A stretch of 10,227 nucleotides of DNA, from positions 1-10,227 of the forward strand of contig JAEXKM010000316.1 in the NCBI GenBank assembly GCA_023445705.1. Direction: 5' to 3'. The DNA comes from Pseudomonadota bacterium (GTDB lineage: Bacteria; Pseudomonadota; Alphaproteobacteria; Caulobacterales; Caulobacteraceae). Shown here one piece after another: positions 5,309 through 10,227 of the stretch (position 1 is the stretch's first letter; each line of letters starts with the position of its first letter). The notes beneath the pieces were generated by a model. It did no database searches and was not told the origin of the DNA. It saw only the letters and a list, made by a program, of their open reading frames with translations. A program made the position numbers and the translations under genes.

Positions 5309-7563
5309 CGTTCGAGAGCATCAAGCAGACCTTCTTCCAGGAGTGCGACGAACTCCTGACCGACGCCGAGCAGGGCCTGCTGGCGATGGAGACAGGCGAC
5401 GCCGACAGCGAGACGATCAACGCCGTCTTCCGGGCCGTGCACTCCGTCAAGGGCGGGGCCGGCGCCTTCGGCCTCGAGGACCTGATCCGCTTCGCCCACG
5501 TCTTCGAGACGGTGATGGACGAGTTGCGCTCCGGAAAGATGGAGCTGACCGACGACGTCGCCAAGACGCTGCTGCGGGCCTTCGACGTGCTGGCCGATCA
5601 TGTGGCGGCGGCGCGCGACGGCGCGGTGGTCGACGAGGCGCGCTCGGCCGGCATGCTCTCCGAACTTAAGTCGCTGATCGGCGACGGCGCGATGGATGAC
5701 GAGAGCGATCTGGGCGACGACGAGGACTTCGGCTTCGTCCCGATGGCCGTGAGCATCGACGACGAGCCTGCCGATGCGCACGTCGGTGACCTGGCCCCCA
5801 TGCCGGTCCTCTTCGACGAACCTGCGCCCGCGGCGGGCGGCGTCTGGATCATCGAGTTCGCGCCTAAGACCGAGATGTACGCCAAGGCCAACGAAACCGG
5901 CCTCGTACTGCGGGAGCTGGCGCGCCTGGGCCAGGTGGAAGTCACCCTGGACGACAGCGCCCTGCCTCCCCTCGACCAGATGCTGGCCGAGCGTTCCTAT
6001 CTGAGCTGGAACATCCGCCTGACCACGGAGGCGGACGAGGCCTCGATCCGCGAAGTCTTCGAATTCGTGGAGGACGACTGCGCCCTTTCGATTCGGCTTG
6101 AAGGCGGCGAACCGCCGGTCGCCGATGCGCCATCGAGCGACGACGAACTGGCCCGCCAGAGCGCCGAGGCGCCGCTGGACATCGCCGCCCTGCTGGCGCG
6201 GGTGGCCGGCGAAACCGCCCCTGTGAGCGAAGCGGCGCCTGAACCGGAGGCTGCGCCAGCTTCCGCGCCTGTCGTTGAAGCCCCGACTCCCGTCGCAGCT
6301 CCGACACCGGTGGCGAAAGCCCCGCCCCCCGCGAACGCCAATGCCGCCCCCCCGGCCCAGGCGACTATCCGCGTCGACCTCGACCGAGTGGACCGACTGA
6401 TCAACGCCGTGGGCGAACTGGTCATCCAGCAGGCCATGCTCTCGCAGCGCGTGCTCGAGAGCGGTCTCGCGCGTTCCTCCAACGTCGTGCTCGGCCTGGA
6501 AGACCTGGAGCTGCTGACCCGGGAAATCCAGGACAGCGTCATGGCCATCCGCGCCCAGCCGGTGAAGAGCGTCTTTCAGCGCATGCCGCGCTTGGTGCGC
6601 GAAGTCGCCGACATGGTCGGCAAGCGCGTCAAGCTGGTGATGGAGGGCGAGAACACCGAGGTCGACAAAACCGTCATCGAGCGGCTGACCGACCCGATCA
6701 CCCACATGCTGCGCAACGCCATCGATCACGGGCTGGAGACTCCCGAGGACCGCGCTGCGGCCGGCAAGCCCGCCGAGGGCGTGGTGCACATGCGCGCCCT
6801 GCACCGCGGCGGACGTATCGTCATCGAGATCCAGGACGACGGCCGCGGCATCAACCGCCAGCGCGTCCGCGGCATTGCGGTCGACAAAGGTCTGATCGCT
6901 GAGGACGCGGTGCTGTCGGACGAGGAAGTCGACAACCTGATCTTCCTGCCCGGCTTCTCCACCGCCGAGACCATTTCCGACATTTCCGGCCGCGGCGTCG
7001 GCATGGACGTCGTTCGCCGCTCGATCCAGGGCTTGGGCGGCCGCATATCCATCTCGTCCGAACCCGGCCGGGGCTCGAAGTTCACCATGTCCCTGCCGCT
7101 GACCCTGGCCGTCCTGGACGGCATGGTGGTGACCGCGGCGGAACAAACCCTGGTGGCCCCCTTGTCCGCCATCGTCGAGAGCCTGACCCCTCGCGCCGAA
7201 GACGTGCACTATGTCGGCGGTAAGGATGCAGTGATCCGCATCCGCGAAACCTTCGTGCCGCTGATCGACGTCGGCATGGCTCTGGGCTTCCGCGACGTTC
7301 CCACTGAACCGGCGCAAGGCGTGGCCGTGCTGGTCGAGAGCGAAGGCGGCGGCAAGGCGGCCCTCTTGGTCGAGGCCATCCAGGGGCAGCGCCAGGTCGT
7401 GATCAAAAGCCTGGAAGCCAACTACCAGCAGATCGAAGGCATCGCCGCGGCCACCATCCTCGGCGACGGCCGCGTGGCGCTGATCCTCGACGTCGACTCC
7501 CTCGTCACCACCCAGCACCGCCGCAAGCCGGCGCCTCGTGCAGAAAAGCGAATGGCAGGATGA
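5302..7563 (+). CDS. cheA: Chemotaxis histidine kinase CheA
   Basis: Cytosolic kinase that autophosphorylates and passes phosphate to CheY and CheB. It has 753 residues. P1 (about 1-128) carries the phosphorylated His47 in AVHSVKGGAGAFG. A long acidic linker (about 130-178) follows, then the P2 regulator-binding domain (about 180-268), then an Ala/Pro/Val-rich linker (about 306-352). P3 dimerisation is about 354-420. P4 ATP-binding has N-box HMLRNAIDHGLE (468-479), DDGRGI (512-517), GFST (551-554) and GRGVGMDVVR (563-572). The P5 CheW-like domain is about 603-740. The start is TTG with GGAG seven bases upstream; MDPFESIKQTFFQECDELL is a typical CheA beginning and there is no nearby ATG alternative. 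The stop overlaps the start region of cheW. All catalytic motifs are intact, so the kinase should be active. Confidence 0.98.
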   Translation: MDPFESIKQTFFQECDELLTDAEQGLLAMETGDADSETINAVFRAVHSVKGGAGAFGLEDLIRFAHVFETVMDELRSGKMELTDDVAKTLLRAFDVLADHVAAARDGAVVDEARSAGMLSELKSLIGDGAMDDESDLGDDEDFGFVPMAVSIDDEPADAHVGDLAPMPVLFDEPAPAAGGVWIIEFAPKTEMYAKANETGLVLRELARLGQVEVTLDDSALPPLDQMLAERSYLSWNIRLTTEADEASIREVFEFVEDDCALSIRLEGGEPPVADAPSSDDELARQSAEAPLDIAALLARVAGETAPVSEAAPEPEAAPASAPVVEAPTPVAAPTPVAKAPPPANANAAPPAQATIRVDLDRVDRLINAVGELVIQQAMLSQRVLESGLARSSNVVLGLEDLELLTREIQDSVMAIRAQPVKSVFQRMPRLVREVADMVGKRVKLVMEGENTEVDKTVIERLTDPITHMLRNAIDHGLETPEDRAAAGKPAEGVVHMRALHRGGRIVIEIQDDGRGINRQRVRGIAVDKGLIAEDAVLSDEEVDNLIFLPGFSTAETISDISGRGVGMDVVRRSIQGLGGRISISSEPGRGSKFTMSLPLTLAVLDGMVVTAAEQTLVAPLSAIVESLTPRAEDVHYVGGKDAVIRIRETFVPLIDVGMALGFRDVPTEPAQGVAVLVESEGGGKAALLVEAIQGQRQVVIKSLEANYQQIEGIAAATILGDGRVALILDVDSLVTTQHRRKPAPRAEKRMAG

Positions 7564-7565
7564 GC

Positions 7566-8036
7566 ATGACCGATCCGATGACCCCGGCGACCGCCGGCGC
7601 GCGCCGTGAACTGATCGCCTTTCGCATCGCCGACCAGGAGTTCTGCGTCGACATCATGCAGGTGCGGGAAATCCGTGGTTGGACCCCGGCCACGCCCCTG
7701 CCGCGCACCCCCTCGTTCATGAAGGGCGTGATCAACCTGCGCGGCGCCGTGCTGCCGATCGTCGACCTGGGCGCCCGCCTCGGCCTGACCACCAGCGAGC
7801 CGAGCGCCCGCCACGTGATCATGGTCGTCAATGTCGGCGGCCGCACCCTGGGCCTGCTGGTCGAGGCCGTGAGCGACATCATCAACGTCAGCGACGACAT
7901 GGTCCAGCCGACGCCCGACGTCGCCTGCGACCAAGTGAAGACGTTCGTGAAGGGCCTGTTCGCCATCGACGGACGGATGGTGAGCCTGATCTCCCTGGAC
8001 CGGGTGCTGCCGGAGACCGAGGCCGAAGCGGCATGA
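7566..8036 (+). CDS. cheW: Chemotaxis adaptor CheW
   Basis: Adaptor that links receptor tips to CheA P5 in the signalling array. With ATG at 7566 it has 156 residues, a usual CheW length. The single CheW domain spans about 14-150, with GVINLRGAVLPIVDL at 54-68 (R59 matches the conserved Arg that contacts receptors) and LVEAVSDIINV at 98-108. Two starts are possible. ATG 7560 forms an ATGA overlap with the cheA stop but the best SD, AGGA (7557-7560), runs into it. ATG 7566 lies five bases after that AGGA and is preferred; the difference is two residues. Either start implies translational coupling to cheA. The stop overlaps the cheR start by four bases. Confidence 0.96.
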   Translation: MTDPMTPATAGARRELIAFRIADQEFCVDIMQVREIRGWTPATPLPRTPSFMKGVINLRGAVLPIVDLGARLGLTTSEPSARHVIMVVNVGGRTLGLLVEAVSDIINVSDDMVQPTPDVACDQVKTFVKGLFAIDGRMVSLISLDRVLPETEAEAA

Positions 8037-8914
8037 CGACAAGCGCCGACACGCGCGCCCGGGGGGGCGGAGCCGGCCTGGTCGAAGGCGAGTTCCTGTT
8101 CACCGACGAGGATTTCCGCAAGATCGCCCAGATCCTGCATAGCCACGCCGGCATTGCGCTTGCGGAGGGCAAGGCGGCGCTCGTCTATTCGCGCCTGGCC
8201 AAGCGCCTACGCTCTCTCGGCCTGCGCTCGTTCCGTGAATACTGCGCGCTGGTCGAGGGCAATCAGGGCGTCGACGAGCGTCAGGCGATGATGGCCGCGC
8301 TCACCACCAACGTGACCCGTTACTTCCGCGAGCCGCATCACTTCGACCACCTGCGCGAAGTCATCATGCCGAAGCTCGCCGAGCGCGCCCGCCGGGGCGG
8401 CCGCGTGCGCCTCTGGTCGGCGGCCTGCTCCAATGGTCAAGAGCCCTACTCCATGGCCATCACCGTGCTCCAGGCGCTGCCCGAAGCCGCCAATCTCGAT
8501 GTGAAGATCCTCGCGACCGACATCGACCCCAACATGGTCGCCGAGGGCAAGGCCGGCATCTATCGCGAGGAAGCTGTCTCTCCCGTGCCGCTCGACCTGC
8601 GCCGCAAGTGGTTCAAGAAGGCGACCGCGGGCTGGGAAGTCGCTGACGAGCTGCGCGAACTCGTGGCCTTCCGCGAACTGAACCTGATCGGCGACTGGCC
8701 GATGCGCGGCAAGTTCGACGCCATCTTCTGCCGCAACGTGGTGATCTATTTCGATGAGCCGACCCAGGAGCGGATCTGGAGCCGCTTCGCGCCCATCCTG
8801 GAGCCGGGCGGCGCGCTTTACATCGGTCACTCCGAGCGGGTGACCGGCCCGGCCGCTTCGCTGTTCGAGACCACCGGCCTGACGACCTACGCGCTCAAGG
8901 GAGCGGGCCAATGA
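8033..8914 (+). CDS. cheR: Chemotaxis protein methyltransferase CheR
   Basis: Uses S-adenosylmethionine to methylate glutamates in receptor signalling helices. It has 293 residues. The N-terminal helical domain (about 22-95) ends in TTNVTRYFRE (91-100), and the SAM-binding domain has WSAACSNGQEPYS (128-140; most CheR proteins read STGEE here), ATDID (161-165) and FCRNVVIYF (232-240). ATG at 8033 overlaps the cheW stop as ATGA, with GAGG (8019-8022) ten bases upstream. Residues 10-13 are encoded over a run of seven G (8061-8067) in a low-complexity Arg/Gly segment before the conserved domain. The gene is followed by cheB with a second ATGA overlap. The receptor tail WEEF is a plausible docking site for this enzyme. 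Confidence 0.97.
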   Translation: MTTSADTRARGGGAGLVEGEFLFTDEDFRKIAQILHSHAGIALAEGKAALVYSRLAKRLRSLGLRSFREYCALVEGNQGVDERQAMMAALTTNVTRYFREPHHFDHLREVIMPKLAERARRGGRVRLWSAACSNGQEPYSMAITVLQALPEAANLDVKILATDIDPNMVAEGKAGIYREEAVSPVPLDLRRKWFKKATAGWEVADELRELVAFRELNLIGDWPMRGKFDAIFCRNVVIYFDEPTQERIWSRFAPILEPGGALYIGHSERVTGPAASLFETTGLTTYALKGAGQ

Positions 8915-9948
8915 CCATCGGCGTCCTCGTGGTCGATGACAGCGCCACCATGCGCGGCCTGATCGGTGCGGCGTTGAAGCGCGACCCCGAAATCGAAGTC
9001 CTTGGCTTCGCCAACGATCCGCTGGAAGCGCGCGAGCAGATCAAGAAGCTCAATCCCGACGTCGTCACTCTCGACGTCGAGATGCCGAAGATGAACGGCC
9101 TCGAATTCCTCGAGAAGATCATGCGCCTGCGGCCGACACCGGTGGTGATGGTCTCGACCCTGACCCAGGCGGGCGCCGACGTCACCCTGGCGGCCTTGGA
9201 ACTCGGCGCCGTCGACTGCATCGGCAAGCCCGTCGGCGGCGTCACGGCGCAAGAAGCCTTCGCCGAACTGACCGCCAAGGTGAAGGCGGCGGCGCGCGCC
9301 CGTGTGAAGCCCTACGCAGGGCCCGTGACACCTGCCGAGCGTGACGGAAACTATCGCGCCTCCGACTGCGTGCTGGCGATCGGATCGTCCACGGGCGGGG
9401 TCGAAGCCTTGATGACCATCCTGGCGACGTTCCCGGCGACCTGTCCCCCGACCGTCATCACCCAGCACATGCCGGCGACCTTCACCAAGAGCTTCGCCGC
9501 CCGCCTCGACAAGATTTCCGGCGCCCACGTCACAGAGGCCAAGGACGGCGATCGCCTGCTTCCTGGCCACGTCTACGTCGCACCGGGCGGCGACCAGCAC
9601 ATGGAAGTCGCCGGCGTCTCGCAACCCGTCGTCCGCCTGCGTCCAGGCGAACCGGTGAACGGACACCGTCCCTCCGTGGATGTCCTGTTCGAATCCGTCG
9701 CCAAGCTGAACCGCCCATCGGTCGGCGTGATCCTGACCGGCATGGGCCGCGACGGCGCGGCCGGCCTGCTCAACATGCGTAAGTCCGGCGCCCACACCCT
9801 GGGCCAGGATGAGTCCTCCAGCGTCGTCTACGGCATGCCGAGGGTCGCCTTCGAAATGGGCGCCGTGGAAAGGCAGTACGGCCTTTCCCGGATGGGCCCG
9901 GCCATTCTCAATCTCTGCTCTGCCGCAGACCATCAAAGGAGCGCGTGA
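8911..9948 (+). CDS. cheB: Chemotaxis protein-glutamate methylesterase/deamidase CheB
   Basis: Response-regulated enzyme that removes receptor methyl groups and deamidates glutamines, the feedback arm of adaptation. It has 345 residues. The receiver (about 1-125) has D9-D10, phosphoacceptor D55 in TLDVEMP, S82 and K106 in GKP. After a short linker (about 127-150), the esterase domain carries the triad: Ser160 in GSSTGG, His186 in QHMP and Asp281 in LTGMGRDGA. ATG at 8911 overlaps the cheR stop by four bases, and the SD AAGGGAG (8897-8903) is seven bases upstream. All catalytic residues are present, so phosphorylation-controlled activity is expected. Its TGA shares one base with the ATG of the next cheY. 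Confidence 0.98.
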   Translation: MTIGVLVVDDSATMRGLIGAALKRDPEIEVLGFANDPLEAREQIKKLNPDVVTLDVEMPKMNGLEFLEKIMRLRPTPVVMVSTLTQAGADVTLAALELGAVDCIGKPVGGVTAQEAFAELTAKVKAAARARVKPYAGPVTPAERDGNYRASDCVLAIGSSTGGVEALMTILATFPATCPPTVITQHMPATFTKSFAARLDKISGAHVTEAKDGDRLLPGHVYVAPGGDQHMEVAGVSQPVVRLRPGEPVNGHRPSVDVLFESVAKLNRPSVGVILTGMGRDGAAGLLNMRKSGAHTLGQDESSSVVYGMPRVAFEMGAVERQYGLSRMGPAILNLCSAADHQRSA

Positions 9949-10227
9949 TGCCCGCCGCCGCCAGCATCAAGACCCTGATCGTCGACGACCAGCAGACCAT
10001 GCGCTCGCTGATCCGCACCAGCCTGAACGCCCTGGGCATCGCCAACACTCGCGAGGCGCCCGATGGCGAGGAGGCTTTGCGCCAGTTGATCGGTGCGCCG
10101 GCGAACCTGGTCATCACCGACTTCAACATGCCCAAGCTCGACGGCCTTGGCCTGCTGCGCGCGATCCGCGCCCATGGCCCGACCTCGAAGACGGCGGTGA
10201 TCATGCTGACCGGCCGGGCCGACCGTG
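9948..10227 (+). CDS. cheY: CheY-type response regulator (second copy), partial at right edge
   Basis: Receiver protein cut by the window end after 93 codons and one base. Acidic residues D13-D14, phosphoacceptor D58 in VITDFNMP and switch Thr T88 in MLTGRAD are visible; the conserved Lys lies beyond the edge. ATG at 9948 overlaps the cheB TGA by one base (TGATG), and a strong SD AAAGGAG (9935-9941) is six bases upstream, suggesting good translation. The position after cheB matches S. meliloti cheY2, the main motor-binding regulator, and C. crescentus cheYII. I infer the motor role from position only. A fusion to another domain downstream cannot be excluded because the C-terminus is missing. 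Confidence 0.93.
   Translation, partial: MPAAASIKTLIVDDQQTMRSLIRTSLNALGIANTREAPDGEEALRQLIGAPANLVITDFNMPKLDGLGLLRAIRAHGPTSKTAVIMLTGRADR

Noticed and set aside
4897..7518. An 873-codon open frame on the minus strand opposite cheY and cheA
   Set aside because: It mirrors the codon pattern of the sense genes in GC-rich DNA, is rich in Gly, Asp, Gln and His without any motif, and the sense strand encodes complete CheY and CheA.

Overview
The window looks like the chromosome of a GC-rich alphaproteobacterium, most likely of the Caulobacteraceae (Caulobacter/Phenylobacterium type). This rests on uniformly high GC, SD-led genes with some GTG/TTG starts, and a chemotaxis operon in the order receptor - small STAS-like protein - cheY - cheA - cheW - cheR - cheB - cheY. 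From memory, that is the layout of the C. crescentus che1 cluster and closely matches the Sinorhizobium meliloti che operon. The taxonomic call is inference; no rRNA or tRNA is present.

Layout. (1) 1-2097, minus strand: two acyl-CoA dehydrogenase genes one base apart. The upstream one (910-2097) is complete; the downstream one (1-908) runs off the left edge. Their motifs are complementary: one has the EPGAGSD flavin loop and a candidate catalytic Glu, the other has the RQFG motif. This suggests one heteromeric enzyme. (2) 2098-2673: a 576-base divergent region with no convincing gene. It holds a 16-bp imperfect palindrome, three AAAACGC repeats and three clustered GANTC sites. (3) 2674-10227, plus strand: the chemotaxis operon, leaving the window inside the second cheY.

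How the genes work together. The membrane receptor (CHASE3-like periplasmic domain, two HAMP segments, C-terminal WEEF tether) would be coupled through CheW to the kinase CheA. CheA would phosphorylate two single-domain CheY proteins and CheB. CheR and CheB would methylate and demethylate the receptor. The STAS-like protein between receptor and first cheY occupies the place of S. meliloti CheS, which helps CheA drain phosphate from CheY1; no CheZ is visible. Genes from cheA onward overlap or nearly abut (translational coupling). The receptor, STAS and cheA genes are separated by short gaps that hold a hairpin and a self-complementary ribosome-binding site with a TTG start.

Nothing here is a clearly new system. 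The most interesting points are the CheS-like protein without a phosphorylatable serine, the complementary dehydrogenase pair, the occluded cheA start, and the repeats and GANTC cluster in the divergent region.
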